DNA of 64,000 bases, from NCBI RefSeq assembly GCF_003971255.1, contig NZ_CP034660.1:1550001-1614000 (forward strand). The letters run 5' to 3'. Source of the DNA: Colwellia sp. Arc7-635. GTDB lineage: Bacteria > Pseudomonadota > Gammaproteobacteria > Enterobacterales > Alteromonadaceae. A program made the position numbers and the translations under genes. Every line of letters starts with the position of its first letter. Positions within the stretch are counted from its first letter, which is position 1. The notes below the pieces were generated by a model. It was not told the DNA's origin and did no database searches. It saw only the letters and a program-made list of their open reading frames with translations. Below are positions 8,628 through 17,592 of this stretch, one piece after another.

Positions 8628-9563
8628 TTATTTTACTTGTACTACCTGCAATAAATCACTGGCATTAACCTGAAGGGCATTACTTTCAAGGTTAGTGGGC
8701 TGAGAGAAGGTTTCTTGATCAAAAGCTGTATCGCCACCATCAATAATACCAGAATTGGAATCTATGGTTTTAAAGTCAAAGAGTTCACTATCACAAAGAT
8801 GTGAAGGTACAACATTTTGAATGGCGGTGAACATTGACTCAATACGACCTGGATGGTTTTTATCCCAATCTTGCAACATAGCTTTAATATTTTGGCGTTG
8901 TAAATTCGGCTGAGAGCCACATAAGTTACAAGGAATAATAGGAAACTGTTTCAGTTTTGCGTATTGGATCAGCTCTTGTTCTTTACAAAAGGCGAGTGGA
9001 CGAATAACCACATGCTCACCATTATCAGACACCAATTTTGCCGGCATGGATTTAAGCTTGCCACCGTAAAACATATTTAGCATTAAGGTTTCAACCATGT
9101 CATCACGGTGATGACCTAGGGCAATTTTAGTTGCGCCTAATGCTTTGGCTGCTTTATATAATAATGCACGACGCAGACGTGAACATAAACTACAGGTTGT
9201 TTTTCCTTCAGGAATTTTCTCTTTTACAATCGCATAGGTGTCTTCTTCAACAATTTTATATTCGACACCAAGCGCTTCTAAATAGTTTGGTAATATATGC
9301 TCAGGAAAGCCCGGTTGTTTTTGGTCAAGATTAACCGCAATTAAGTCAAAATGAATTGGGGCTGATTCTTTCAGGCGCATCAGGATTTCTAATAATGCAT
9401 AACTGTCTTTGCCACCAGATAAACACACCATAATTTTATCGCCGTCTTCAATCATATTATATTGGGCAATCGCTTGACCTACATGACGTCGTAAACGTTT
9501 TTCGAGTTTATGTAATTGTGTTGTTTGGCTTGGTGTAAGTGGTGACTTTAAATCTGCGCTCAT
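8628..9563 (-). CDS. ttcA: tRNA 2-thiocytidine(32) synthetase TtcA
   Basis: A 311-aa protein with the PP-loop SGGKDS at residues 49-54, the CSLC pair (C124, C127) and the CNLC pair (C212, C215), and [32 protein letters not shown] between them. TtcA uses an Fe-S cluster and ATP to thiolate cytidine 32 of certain tRNAs in the cytoplasm. Length matches the family (about 310). The C-terminal tail after residue 260 is low in conservation and rich in N, S and Q. It lies downstream of uspE and fnr, an order also seen in related gammaproteobacteria; a terminator separates it from uspE, so it probably has its own promoter. Confidence 0.97.
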   Translation of the reverse strand: MSADLKSPLTPSQTTQLHKLEKRLRRHVGQAIAQYNMIEDGDKIMVCLSGGKDSYALLEILMRLKESAPIHFDLIAVNLDQKQPGFPEHILPNYLEALGVEYKIVEEDTYAIVKEKIPEGKTTCSLCSRLRRALLYKAAKALGATKIALGHHRDDMVETLMLNMFYGGKLKSMPAKLVSDNGEHVVIRPLAFCKEQELIQYAKLKQFPIIPCNLCGSQPNLQRQNIKAMLQDWDKNHPGRIESMFTAIQNVVPSHLCDSELFDFKTIDSNSGIIDGGDTAFDQETFSQPTNLESNALQVNASDLLQVVQVK

Positions 9564-9613
9564 AGTTAATTCCTGATAAATTGCGGCGCGTAGTATAGCC
9601 TAAGCAACTAAAT

Positions 9614-9656
9614 GAAAAAAGTTGAACGAGGTAATTAATTACCCTGTTCAACTTTA
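9614..9656 (-). terminator. terminator between uspE and ttcA
   Basis: On the minus strand AAAGTTGAAC...GTTCAACTTT, with GGTAATT/AATTACC continuing the stem, followed by TTTTTTC. It lies about 45 bases after the uspE stop. Confidence 0.8.
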
Positions 9657-9686
9657 AATGATTAAATGATTAAATGATTAAATGAT
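9655..9686. repeat. short tandem repeat, four copies of TAAATGAT
   Basis: Four perfect 8-bp units in a row just after the uspE stop and beside its terminator. Copy number could vary by slippage; no function is evident. Confidence 0.85.
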
Positions 9687-9699
9687 TTTGCTAAAGTTA

Positions 9700-10632
9700 T
9701 TATTCAACATCAAATGGTGAAACGTAACCATCGGGCTTTAACGCTAATACATCACAATTAAGTCTGTCGATAACATGCTCAGCAGTGTTGCCTATTAATG
9801 CTGCAGATAAGCCTGTACGACCAACAGTGCCTAAAATAACCAATTCTGCATCTAATTTGCTGGCGACGCTTTGGATAACATCCTCAGGTAAACCTTCTTT
9901 TATATGAGTGTTTTCCGGAGCAATATTAAATGCTTTAGCATGTTCTTGCATCGCGTGTTTATGATGCTTTAGCATTGAAAGATTGTAATCGTTGGCGTTA
10001 AACTCAGGGATCTCAATAGCTATATTTACGGGCGTACCAGGGAACGAATTGACTAAGTGTAAATTAGCTTTCATCACTTTTGTTAACTGTTTAGCCTCAG
10101 CAGTAATTTTATCATTGAGCGACTTATGCTCTTCTTCATTACTGCCAATGTTTAATGCAGCGACGATATTACCGTTATCAGGCCATGAATGCTCTTTTAC
10201 TAATAACACAGGGCATGGACATTTGCGTAATATATGCCAATCAGTTGGCGTGAAAATAACCGATTTAAGTTTATCATGCTGATGAGTGCCTTTAATGACA
10301 ATGTCATAACCATTTTCTAGTACTTGATTAATAATTTGCTCATACGGGCGATTGTGCCAAATCACTTTGCAGTCAATACTGAGTTCGTTAATGTCAAGAT
10401 CGGCAAGAATAGCTTGTAGCCATTGAGTTCTGTCGTTAATTACCGACTGACGCATCGCTTCTCGCTCGTCGCTTGAAAGCATAGTGGTCATTTCATAAGA
10501 AAAGTCATAAATACTCAAAAATGCGGTAATACTAGCGCCTGTTTTTCGTGCTAATTCTATTGCACGTTTTAACGCTTTTTGATCTTCTGTTGTCGGGTCA
10601 ACAACAGCGAGAATTTTTTGATACTTTTCCAT
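9700..10632 (-). CDS. uspE: universal stress protein UspE (tandem Usp domains)
   Basis: A 310-aa protein of two Usp domains, about residues 1-150 and 155-305. The start MEKYQKILAVVDP is preferred because AAGGAA lies seven bases ahead of it; the frame extends 18 bases upstream to a TTG, which would overlap the ribosome site. The second domain ends with the nucleotide-binding pattern LVILGTVGRTGLSAALIGNTAEHVIDRLNCDVLALKP (G-2x-G-9x-G-S/N type, with N). UspE is a cytoplasmic stress protein linked to motility, adhesion and survival. It lies next to fnr as in Escherichia coli, and an FNR-like box stands about 90 bases ahead of the start, which fits oxygen control. Confidence 0.93.
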   Translation of the reverse strand: MEKYQKILAVVDPTTEDQKALKRAIELARKTGASITAFLSIYDFSYEMTTMLSSDEREAMRQSVINDRTQWLQAILADLDINELSIDCKVIWHNRPYEQIINQVLENGYDIVIKGTHQHDKLKSVIFTPTDWHILRKCPCPVLLVKEHSWPDNGNIVAALNIGSNEEEHKSLNDKITAEAKQLTKVMKANLHLVNSFPGTPVNIAIEIPEFNANDYNLSMLKHHKHAMQEHAKAFNIAPENTHIKEGLPEDVIQSVASKLDAELVILGTVGRTGLSAALIGNTAEHVIDRLNCDVLALKPDGYVSPFDVE

Positions 10633-10722
10633 AGTAATTTCCTTAATCAATTGTCAGCTTTATAGCAAATAATATAATTCGTCTATTGATATAACAATAG
10701 TCTACTTAGAAATAATAATAGT

Positions 10723-10736
10723 TGTTTTAAATCAAT
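10723..10736. promoter_or_regulatory. FNR-like box upstream of uspE
   Basis: TTGTTTTAAATCAA matches the FNR consensus TTGAT-N4-ATCAA with one mismatch. It lies 91 bases upstream of the uspE ATG. Confidence 0.6.
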
Positions 10737-10812
10737 TTATTATCGTTTCAAAGCAAGACCAATGGAATTGAATGAAAGCCAGTTTAATAAAGCAATTTAA
10801 TCTATTTTATAT

Positions 10813-10847
10813 ACAATATTTCACGTTAGCATAACGTGAAATATTGT
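10813..10847. terminator. 15-bp perfect inverted repeat after fnr
   Basis: ACAATATTTCACGTT pairs with AACGTGAAATATTGT around a 5-nt loop, 38 bases after the fnr stop. There is no T-run on the fnr side, so it may be a terminator helped by other factors, an RNA stabiliser or an operator of the uspE promoter region. Confidence 0.5.
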
Positions 10848-10884
10848 AATATGGAAGTTTACTAAGACAGGAAATAAAGTGGAA

Positions 10885-11604
10885 CTATAGTGCAGCACAC
10901 TCATTGAGTTTTGCAATATCAAGGATAGTAATTAATTTACCATCAACTTGAATTAAACCGTTTTTATGAAAACGATTAAGTAAGCGACTGATTGTTTCTA
11001 CCGTTAAACCAATATAGTTACCAATATCACTACGGGTCATTGTTAAGCGAAACTCAGATGCTGACAACCCACGAGCGTGATAGCGAATACTCAACGTACT
11101 GATAAATGTAGCCAGCCGTTGTTCTGCATTTTTGCGGTTAAGTAGCGTTAACATTTCTTGGTCACCACGAATTTCAGTACTCATCATGCGCAAAATTTGT
11201 TTTTTCAATTTCGGCATCGTATTCGATAAGCTATCGAGAGTGTTGTAAGGTATTTCACACACCATTGATGTTTCTAGGGCTTTAGCGAAGCTTGGGTGTT
11301 CTGAATCTGCGATAGCGTCAAAACCAAGTAAATCACCCGCTAAGTGAAAACCGGTAATTTGTTCTTCGCCTTGTTCATTAACAGTATAGGTTTTAAAAGT
11401 ACCTGAACGAATAGCATAAAGCGCGTGCATTGCCTGCCCATCGGTAAATATTTGCTCACCTTTATGAATAGGACGTTTTCTATCAATAATATTGTCTAGA
11501 CTGTCTAATTCTTTGTCATTAAGTGTAAAAGGCAGGCATAACTCACTAATACTGCAATTTTGACAATGAATGTGTTGCTGACCCGTACATGAAGAATTAC
11601 TCAT
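10885..11604 (-). CDS. fnr: oxygen-sensing regulator FNR (EtrA)
   Basis: A 239-aa CRP/FNR-family regulator. The N-terminal cysteine block [14 protein letters not shown] supplies C14, C17 and C23, and a fourth cysteine lies in SMVCEIPY near residue 118; together they match the [4Fe-4S] ligands of E. coli FNR. The cyclic-nucleotide-like domain spans about residues 30-150, then a dimer helix, then a helix-turn-helix with [23 protein letters not shown], holding the E-x-x-SR residues that read TTGAT half-sites. It lies between the cco maturation genes and uspE. Together with the paralogue at 19494-20225 it likely controls the cco operon and uspE, both of which carry boxes. Confidence 0.96.
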   Translation of the reverse strand: MSNSSCTGQQHIHCQNCSISELCLPFTLNDKELDSLDNIIDRKRPIHKGEQIFTDGQAMHALYAIRSGTFKTYTVNEQGEEQITGFHLAGDLLGFDAIADSEHPSFAKALETSMVCEIPYNTLDSLSNTMPKLKKQILRMMSTEIRGDQEMLTLLNRKNAEQRLATFISTLSIRYHARGLSASEFRLTMTRSDIGNYIGLTVETISRLLNRFHKNGLIQVDGKLITILDIAKLNECAAL

Positions 11605-11654
11605 AATAGCCTGTAGTTTTTTATATTTTTAATGAGAAGAGCATATTAGATGCG

Positions 11655-12317
11655 CTATAGATATGCAATCAGTATAGTATAAAAGCCGTATATGATCACA
11701 AAAATAGCGGCTAACTTCCTGAATAGTTTGTGACTGAGTAATGACTTAACACTTATCGTGCCCAGCGACACCGAAAGTAAAGCGGGTAAAGTGCCCAAGC
11801 CAAAGAAAAACATGATCAAAGCGCCATTGACAACATCAGCACTGGCCAATGCCCAAGTCAATGTTGAGTAAACTAACCCACAAGGTAACCAACCCCAAAG
11901 TCCACCTAAGGCAAAGGCACTTCTGACATTTTTAATGGGAATAAATTTTTTAGTTTTAGGCGATATATAACGCCAAACATTTTTACCTAAATGTTCAACA
12001 TGGCTAAGCCACATTAACCATTGCCCTAAATACAAGCCTAATAAAATGAGAAAAACACCCGCCAGTGTTTTAAGTAATGAAACCGGTAAGCCGATGTTTT
12101 TTGTCGCCATGGAACTTGTAAATGCGACAAGGGCGCCGATAACACTATAAGAAGCAATGCGGCCAAAGTTATAAGCAAAGATGATGGCATATTTGTTCTT
12201 ACGCGAGGTATCTGATATCGCTGAAGTAAGCATGGTACTTATACCACCGCACATCACAACACAGTGCCCTGAGCCTAATAAGCCAATAACAAAAGCAGAA
12301 AAGAAATCAAGCGTCAT
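11655..12317 (-). CDS. TauE/SafE-like membrane protein linked to cbb3 oxidase biogenesis (COG2836 type)
   Basis: A 220-aa protein with about six membrane segments. It begins FFSAFVIGLLGSGHCVVMCGGISTML, the G-S-GHC-x-MCGG block characteristic of the heavy-metal-transport type of TauE/SafE protein that commonly sits behind ccoS. A second half repeats the motif as GGLWGWLPCGLVYSTLTWALASADVVNGALIMFFFGLGTLPAL. The paired cysteines suggest copper handling for oxidase assembly; that is inference from context and family. It starts 4 bases after the ccoS stop, so it is part of the ccoI-ccoS run, and fnr follows downstream. Confidence 0.85.
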   Translation of the reverse strand: MTLDFFSAFVIGLLGSGHCVVMCGGISTMLTSAISDTSRKNKYAIIFAYNFGRIASYSVIGALVAFTSSMATKNIGLPVSLLKTLAGVFLILLGLYLGQWLMWLSHVEHLGKNVWRYISPKTKKFIPIKNVRSAFALGGLWGWLPCGLVYSTLTWALASADVVNGALIMFFFGLGTLPALLSVSLGTISVKSLLSHKLFRKLAAIFVIIYGFYTILIAYL

Positions 12318-12321
12318 AATA

Positions 12322-12579
12322 CTACTTTTTTTCCTGTGGAGAACTCAACTTATTATTACTCTTGTGCGAAGGTCTGTGTTCATCAGATGGCATATTTGTC
12401 TCGGTATTATTTTCGCTGCTAGCATTATTTTTTTGATCGTCTTTATGATCAAATAAAATGCTCATGCCTTGTTTTTCCAAATCATCAAACTGCTCAGTTT
12501 TAACTGCCCAAAAAAACAGGTAGATACCCAGTGCGGTAAGTAAAATGGCAATAGGAATTAATATGTAAATGACACTCAT
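12322..12579 (-). CDS. ccoS: cbb3 oxidase maturation protein CcoS
   Basis: The start MSVIYILIPIAILLTALGIYLFFWAVKTEQFDDLEKQGMSILFDHKD gives an 85-aa protein; its ATG forms an ATGA overlap with the ccoI stop, which decides the start against the longer open frame reaching back into ccoI. CcoS is a short single-pass membrane protein needed to mature cbb3 oxidase, probably for cofactor insertion into CcoN. The WAVK-x-x-QFDDLE block is typical. The hydrophilic tail of about 40 residues, rich in N, S and K, is longer than in many homologues and low in complexity. Confidence 0.93.
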   Translation of the reverse strand: MSVIYILIPIAILLTALGIYLFFWAVKTEQFDDLEKQGMSILFDHKDDQKNNASSENNTETNMPSDEHRPSHKSNNKLSSPQEKK

Positions 12580-14975
12580 TTTTTCAATAGCCTTAAAGAG
12601 TTGCTTACCACTAAAATTGAACTGGCCGACATGCCAACAACGGCCATGTAAGGTGCAATGTATCCCATCACGGCCAATGGTAATACAATTGCGTTGTAAC
12701 CAAAGGCCCAAAGATAGTTCTGTTTTATAATTCGATTTGTTTGCTGAGAAACTTGTCGCAAGGTTCGCACACAGTTAAGTTTGTTATTGAGTAATATCAC
12801 ATCCGCGCCATTTTTAGCAATATCAGTACCGCTGCCCATGGCGATCGATAAATGAGCAGCGCCTAAAACGGGTGTGTCATTCACTCCATCGCCAATCATG
12901 GCGACAGTATGCGACTCTTGCAGTTCTTTAATGGCATTAACTTTATCTTGCGCTGATAAATTAGCCTGTACATTATCGAGTTTCAGCTGTGTTTGTAATT
13001 TATTGCAGCCCGAAAGGTGATCACCAGAAAGCATGGTTGTCTCGATAGCTTCGTTATGAAGAAATTCAATAAGCTCTTTTGCATCATCTCGTAAACCATC
13101 GTGCAAATAAAATTCAGCAATTAACTTATCATCTTGCAACAATACACACTGCGCACTATGTCCGCTTGCATTATCATTGTTTAATAGCCATGAGCTTTTA
13201 CCAATTCGGTAATGCTGTTCATTAACCTTGCCAGAAATTCCTGCACCAGGCACCACAACTACTTCTGTTGTCATTTGATTAAAATCGCGAAAGGGGTTAA
13301 AAGCTTTAGCTAGTGGATGTGCCGAATGTGCCTCAAGCGCTGAAGCAATAGCTAAAACACGTTGTTGACCCTCTTTAGCGTTATTATCAGCAAATTCGCC
13401 ATAGGTTTTCACTTCTGCAATCGTAAATTCACCTGTGGTCAGTGTGCCGGTTTTATCAAACGCAATAGAGTCAATTTCAGGCATTGTTTCAAGTACGTGT
13501 GCCGACTTTATCAAAATACCTTCACGGTTCAAACGAGTGGTAGCACACGTGAGGGCGGTCGGGGTTGCTAGTGACAATGCACAAGGACAAGTAACCACTA
13601 ATACCGATAAGGTTATCCAAAAGGCTTCTTCTGGCAGATGTTGTGACCAATATATCGCCGTAAGCGACGTAACAAAGAGAATGAGTGCAACAAAATACTG
13701 CGCAATTTTATCGGACAGTTTGGCTAGTTTAGGCTTATGGCTTTGTGCATTTTCACTTAAACGAATTAATTGGCTCAAAAAAGATTCTTGATTACTATGG
13801 CTAACTTTGGCAGTTAAATTGCCGTCACCGTTGATGGTACCTGCATAAATGGTGTCATGAGCGGTTTTATTTAAAGGTAATTGCTCACCAGACAACATGG
13901 CTTCATTTATTTGACTGCTACCGGTGACTATCTCACTATCGGCCGGTATGGTTTCACCGGGCTTAACTAAAATAATGTCATCAGCTTTTAAGTGTGTTGC
14001 TGCGATAAAACATTCAACGCCATTGTCAATTTTAGTGGCGGTCATCGGCATTAATTTTAGTAGATTAGCGGAAACATCAGCAGCACGTGTACGTGCTCTA
14101 AATTCAAGGAATTTACCAATCAATAAAAGGAAGGTGAACATAGAAACTGATTCGAAATACACCTCACCTTGTTGAGTGAAGGTCGCCCAAGCGCTGGCAA
14201 TAAAAGCCAAACTGATCGCTATCGATACCGGTACATCCATCGAAAGTTGTCGTGCTTTTAAGGCAAAAAAAGCACTTTTATAAAATGGGAACGCGCCATA
14301 AGTGACAATAGGAACCGTTAAGAAAAAGCTAGCCCAACGTAAATAAAGTAAATTATGCTCCGCCATATCGGCAAAAGCGCCAAAGTACAAACCAAAGGCG
14401 ATCATCATCACTTGCATCATTAAAATGCCAGAAATACCTAAACGCTTAATAAAGTTTTTCGTCTGCTTTTTATTACTCTCTTCAGCTGTACTCGCTTTAA
14501 AGGGCAGGGCGTGATAGCCGATTTTGTCAATTAAACTGAGGATCTCGCTAAGTTTTACTGCACTTTCCTGCCACTGTACTGTGGCTCTTTGTGTTGTTGC
14601 GTTAACATTGACTTTATTAATGCCGGCAAACTTGCTGACTTGCATTTCTATTAACCAAGCACAAGCTGAGCAACTTATGCCTTCAATGGTTAGTATGGTT
14701 TCTTTGAAGCCATCATGATAATAGGTAAACTCATTTTGTAGGTTTTCATCATCAAGAATTTCATTGCGCTGCAATTGTTCAGGGACTAATAATTCGCCTT
14801 TTTGTGCGGGAGCACTGCGAAAGCGGTAATAGTCAGTTAAGTTGTTATCGACAATAGTTTGCGCCACAGCCTGACAACCTATGCAACACATAGGTTGGGT
14901 GATGCTATCTATATTGGTGGTTAAATTAATACCTTTGGGAACAACTTCGCCGCAATGAAAGCAATCTATCGTCAT
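12576..14975 (-). CDS. ccoI: copper-exporting P-type ATPase CcoI/FixI for cbb3 oxidase
   Basis: A 799-aa P1B ATPase. The N-terminus has a cysteine cluster (C5, C8, then C30, C31, C34) and an HMA domain with GISCSACAW (C102, C105). The membrane domain carries the CPC motif in VVTCPCALSLATP; the phosphorylation site is DKTGTLTTG and the hinge GDGVNDTPVLG. HP is present in SAHPLAKAF. CcoI delivers copper to the periplasm for the CuB site of CcoN. The MCCIGCQAVAQTI start is typical of CcoI and not of CopA. It heads the ccoI-ccoS-TauE run, with fixH just upstream. Confidence 0.96.
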   Translation of the reverse strand: MTIDCFHCGEVVPKGINLTTNIDSITQPMCCIGCQAVAQTIVDNNLTDYYRFRSAPAQKGELLVPEQLQRNEILDDENLQNEFTYYHDGFKETILTIEGISCSACAWLIEMQVSKFAGINKVNVNATTQRATVQWQESAVKLSEILSLIDKIGYHALPFKASTAEESNKKQTKNFIKRLGISGILMMQVMMIAFGLYFGAFADMAEHNLLYLRWASFFLTVPIVTYGAFPFYKSAFFALKARQLSMDVPVSIAISLAFIASAWATFTQQGEVYFESVSMFTFLLLIGKFLEFRARTRAADVSANLLKLMPMTATKIDNGVECFIAATHLKADDIILVKPGETIPADSEIVTGSSQINEAMLSGEQLPLNKTAHDTIYAGTINGDGNLTAKVSHSNQESFLSQLIRLSENAQSHKPKLAKLSDKIAQYFVALILFVTSLTAIYWSQHLPEEAFWITLSVLVVTCPCALSLATPTALTCATTRLNREGILIKSAHVLETMPEIDSIAFDKTGTLTTGEFTIAEVKTYGEFADNNAKEGQQRVLAIASALEAHSAHPLAKAFNPFRDFNQMTTEVVVVPGAGISGKVNEQHYRIGKSSWLLNNDNASGHSAQCVLLQDDKLIAEFYLHDGLRDDAKELIEFLHNEAIETTMLSGDHLSGCNKLQTQLKLDNVQANLSAQDKVNAIKELQESHTVAMIGDGVNDTPVLGAAHLSIAMGSGTDIAKNGADVILLNNKLNCVRTLRQVSQQTNRIIKQNYLWAFGYNAIVLPLAVMGYIAPYMAVVGMSASSILVVSNSLRLLKK

Positions 14976-15045
14976 TAATCTCTGCTCGTTAATCTGTGGG
15001 CGTTAGTCTTAGCTTATTAATCTTGGCTAATTAAGTGTGGACTAA

Positions 15046-15546
15046 CTAATTTGCTGTCGATGGGTCTGGCGCTAAAGTAATAAATTCAGATTGAGGTAAG
15101 GTGATCTCTGCTTGAATTTTCCAGTGGTTTTCGAATGGACTGATTGTTACCTGCCACTTACCTGAAACATCCTGGTCAGCTTCAAAATGATGAGTAAAGT
15201 TGCCATTACCATCTGCTGTTAATGCTAAATAGAAGTCTTTTTCTTCTAACGTAGGGTGATAAAAGTTAACGTTTAATAACGGGAACTCTTTTTCTATACC
15301 GGTAGGGCGAACAGTTAACTGATCACCAACAAGCTTTAAGCCAAAGCGCATACCTAGTTTTTCTGCTTGTTTAATTTTTCCAAGCTCAAGGTTAATAGCC
15401 TTACCTTTTTTATAATAATCACCAACGACGAGCGTGTCAGGGTTAGTGTTAGCAATAATAAAGGTTGTAATACCAGCCACAACGGCAGTAAAAGGCAAAA
15501 TAAATACAAGCCATGCCCAAGGCTCTTGATACCAAGATGTTTTCAT
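15046..15546 (-). CDS. ccoH: cbb3 oxidase assembly protein CcoH/FixH
   Basis: A 166-aa FixH-family protein. The start MKTSWYQEPWAWLVFILPF is chosen because the family begins there and a GAAGAAA site lies ahead; the open frame runs 21 residues further upstream without support. One membrane segment spans about residues 10-33; then NPDTLVVGDYYKKGKAINLELGK, the conserved VGDYYKKG block, and a periplasmic beta domain. CcoH binds CcoP-containing assembly intermediates and stabilises the cbb3 complex. It lies between ccoP, from which a terminator separates it, and ccoI, 70 bases downstream. Confidence 0.92.
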   Translation of the reverse strand: MKTSWYQEPWAWLVFILPFTAVVAGITTFIIANTNPDTLVVGDYYKKGKAINLELGKIKQAEKLGMRFGLKLVGDQLTVRPTGIEKEFPLLNVNFYHPTLEEKDFYLALTADGNGNFTHHFEADQDVSGKWQVTISPFENHWKIQAEITLPQSEFITLAPDPSTAN

Positions 15547-15651
15547 GAGAGTTTCTTCTTTACTGAAAAGAGCTGCATTATACGGCTTTTCTTGGTGGGT
15601 AACTATCAAAAAAGTGTTAATTTCATTAACTTTTACAAACCATTAAAACTA

Positions 15652-15692
15652 AAAAAGCCTTGATGTTATAAAACAACAAGGCTTTGTTTTTC
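15652..15692. terminator. bidirectional-looking terminator after ccoP
   Basis: AAAGCCTTG pairs with CAAGGCTTT; T-runs lie on both sides, TTTTTTAG on the minus strand. It separates ccoNOQP from ccoH. Confidence 0.85.
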
Positions 15693-15709
15693 GTGATTAT
15701 TTTTAGTTG

Positions 15710-16750
15710 TTAGTCTTGCGACAAACTATAAACATAAGCACTGATCACGTGAATTTTTTCTTCACCTAGGATTTTATCCCAAGCTGGCATAACACCGGCA
15801 CGACCGTTAGCAATAGATGTTTCAACAGCACGTTGTGAACCACCGTATAACCAAGTGTTGTCGGTTAAGTTAGGCGCACCTAATGGGATGCCCATTGCTG
15901 CACTACCTTTACCTTCGCTACCGTGACAAGCTGCACACAATGCAAATTTAGCTTTACCTGCTTCTGCTGCTTTAGCATCAACTTCACGACCACTTAAACT
16001 TAACACAAAAGCCGCAACTTCTTTAACGCCTTGTTCGCCACCTAATGCAGCACTCCAAGCCATCATGCCATTGGCTTTTCGGCCATGCATAAGCGTTGCT
16101 TTGATTGTTTCAGGTGAACCACCGTATAACCAATCTTTATCAGCTAAGTTCGGGAAACCCGTGGTACCACGAGCATCAGAACCATGACATTGTGAACAGT
16201 TTTGTAAAAATAGGCGTTGGCCTACTTTTAGTGCTTCTGTGCCATCAAACGTTGCTTTTTGCGCTACTGACAGTGCTTCGTAATTGCTGGTATCGAAATC
16301 AATCTCTGCATTTTTCGTTGCAGCAATATCTTCAATTGAAAGAGCGGCATATTTAGCAAATATTTTACCGTACTTTTCATCAGCAGCAGATACTTCACGA
16401 TCGTATTGAACTAATAAACCATTTTCTTTCGCTAAAGCTGATTTTTCTTTTGATTCAGCAAGGTTTAAAATACCTTGGTTAGAACTCTGCCAGCCAGAAA
16501 GACCTGTCCAACCACCAAGGCCATAAACAGCAATGTAGAAAAAGCCCCAAAGGATAGTAATTAAAAAGAAATTACTCCACCACTTTGGCAACGGGTTATT
16601 TAACTCTTGAATACCATCAAAGGTATGGCTCATCGCCTCACCTTCAGGGACACCTGCAAAGTTCTTTAAACACATACGTAGTAAAATAAAACAACCTACT
16701 AGTGTGCCAAGGGTTAGAACTGATACCCAAATAGTCCAGAAGCTAGACAT
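15710..16750 (-). CDS. ccoP: cbb3 oxidase subunit III, CcoP (di-heme cytochrome c)
   Basis: The start MSSFWTIWVSVLTLGTLVGCF gives 346 aa; the longer open frame reads back through ccoQ and is rejected. An N-terminal membrane segment (about residues 5-27), the conserved FDGIQELNNPLPKWW, a second membrane segment (60-80), a linker, then two cytochrome c domains with CSQCH (C185-H189) and CAACH (C272-H276). CcoP passes electrons from cytochrome c to CcoO and CcoN on the periplasmic side. It overlaps the ccoQ stop by 8 bases with CAGGAGA as ribosome site. Last gene of the ccoNOQP operon. Confidence 0.97.
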   Translation of the reverse strand: MSSFWTIWVSVLTLGTLVGCFILLRMCLKNFAGVPEGEAMSHTFDGIQELNNPLPKWWSNFFLITILWGFFYIAVYGLGGWTGLSGWQSSNQGILNLAESKEKSALAKENGLLVQYDREVSAADEKYGKIFAKYAALSIEDIAATKNAEIDFDTSNYEALSVAQKATFDGTEALKVGQRLFLQNCSQCHGSDARGTTGFPNLADKDWLYGGSPETIKATLMHGRKANGMMAWSAALGGEQGVKEVAAFVLSLSGREVDAKAAEAGKAKFALCAACHGSEGKGSAAMGIPLGAPNLTDNTWLYGGSQRAVETSIANGRAGVMPAWDKILGEEKIHVISAYVYSLSQD

Positions 16751-16931
16751 TATTAGTCTCCTGCTTGTTATTTTTATCTTTGTTTTTAATTTCCGTTTCT
16801 TCTTCGAAAATTGAATTTGCTGCATCATCAAACGCTGATTTACGTTTCTTTGAGTATGACCAAACCACAATGATAATAAATAGTGCAAATATTAATAGGG
16901 CGATTAAGCCTCTAAGCGTTCCATAGTCCAT
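16743..16931 (-). CDS. ccoQ: cbb3 oxidase subunit IV, CcoQ
   Basis: A 62-aa protein MDYGTLRGLIALLIFALFIIIVVWSYSKKRKSAFDDAANSIF with one membrane helix and a basic then acidic tail, typical of CcoQ/FixQ, which stabilises the oxidase. I take the ATG at 16931 because the family begins MDYGT or similar. An ATG two codons upstream and a GTG overlapping the ccoO stop are alternatives; ribosome-site evidence does not settle it. The tail after residue 45 is unusually N/K/E-rich. Confidence 0.9.
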   Translation of the reverse strand: MDYGTLRGLIALLIFALFIIIVVWSYSKKRKSAFDDAANSIFEEETEIKNKDKNNKQETNNV

Positions 16932-16936
16932 AGTCA

Positions 16937-17581
16937 TCACTTCAATGCATGGCCAAGAGACTGCAAGTATGCAATCAACGCACTCATTTCTGTTTTACCT
17001 TTAACTGCTTTTTTTGCACCAGCAATTTCGGCTTCAGAATAAAGTGGAATAGCATTACCTTCTTCGTCTTTATGGCTACGATTACGAGTTAAGAAATTGA
17101 ACGTCGATAATTTCTTCGCTGTTAATTCACCGTCTAGCTTATTTTCAGCTAACCAGCTGTACGAAGGCATATTCGACTCAGGCACAACTGAACGTGGGTC
17201 AAGTAAATGCGCACGATGCCAATCGTCACTATAACGACCGCCAACACGGGCTAAATCTGGCCCTGTACGCTTAGAACCCCATAAAAATGGATGTTCCCAT
17301 ACGCTTTCACCGGCAACTGAGTAATGACCATAGCGTTCTGTTTCCGCACGGAAAGGACGGATCATTTGGCTATGACATACGTGACAACCTTCACGGATAT
17401 AAATATCACGACCTTCCATTTGCAAGGCGGTGTAAGGTCGTAAGTTATCAACCGGTGTTGTTGTTGCTTTTTGGAAAAAAAGTGGTGTAATTTCAACTAA
17501 ACCACCGATGCTGATCGCAAGAATAGTAAAGATGAAGAATAAGCCTACGTTTTTTTCAACTTTTTCATGTTTGTTGATCAT
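16937..17581 (-). CDS. ccoO: cbb3 oxidase subunit II, CcoO (mono-heme cytochrome c)
   Basis: A 214-aa protein with one N-terminal membrane anchor (about residues 12-34, [18 protein letters not shown]) and the heme site CHVCH at C66-H70 in [32 protein letters not shown], a highly conserved CcoO block. A methionine in SNMPSY is the likely distal heme ligand. It sits between ccoN (11 bases upstream) and ccoQ, with no gap to the latter. Confidence 0.97.
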   Translation of the reverse strand: MINKHEKVEKNVGLFFIFTILAISIGGLVEITPLFFQKATTTPVDNLRPYTALQMEGRDIYIREGCHVCHSQMIRPFRAETERYGHYSVAGESVWEHPFLWGSKRTGPDLARVGGRYSDDWHRAHLLDPRSVVPESNMPSYSWLAENKLDGELTAKKLSTFNFLTRNRSHKDEEGNAIPLYSEAEIAGAKKAVKGKTEMSALIAYLQSLGHALK

Positions 17582-17592
17582 GGTCTGGCTCC

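Noticed and set aside
12580-12711. Longer N-terminus for CcoS
   Set aside because: It would lie within the ccoI coding sequence; the ATGA overlap gives the family-like start at 12579.
16751-16888. 46-residue N-terminal extension of CcoP
   Set aside because: It is basic, unlike CcoP, and overlaps ccoQ; the MSSFWTIW start has a ribosome site and matches the family.
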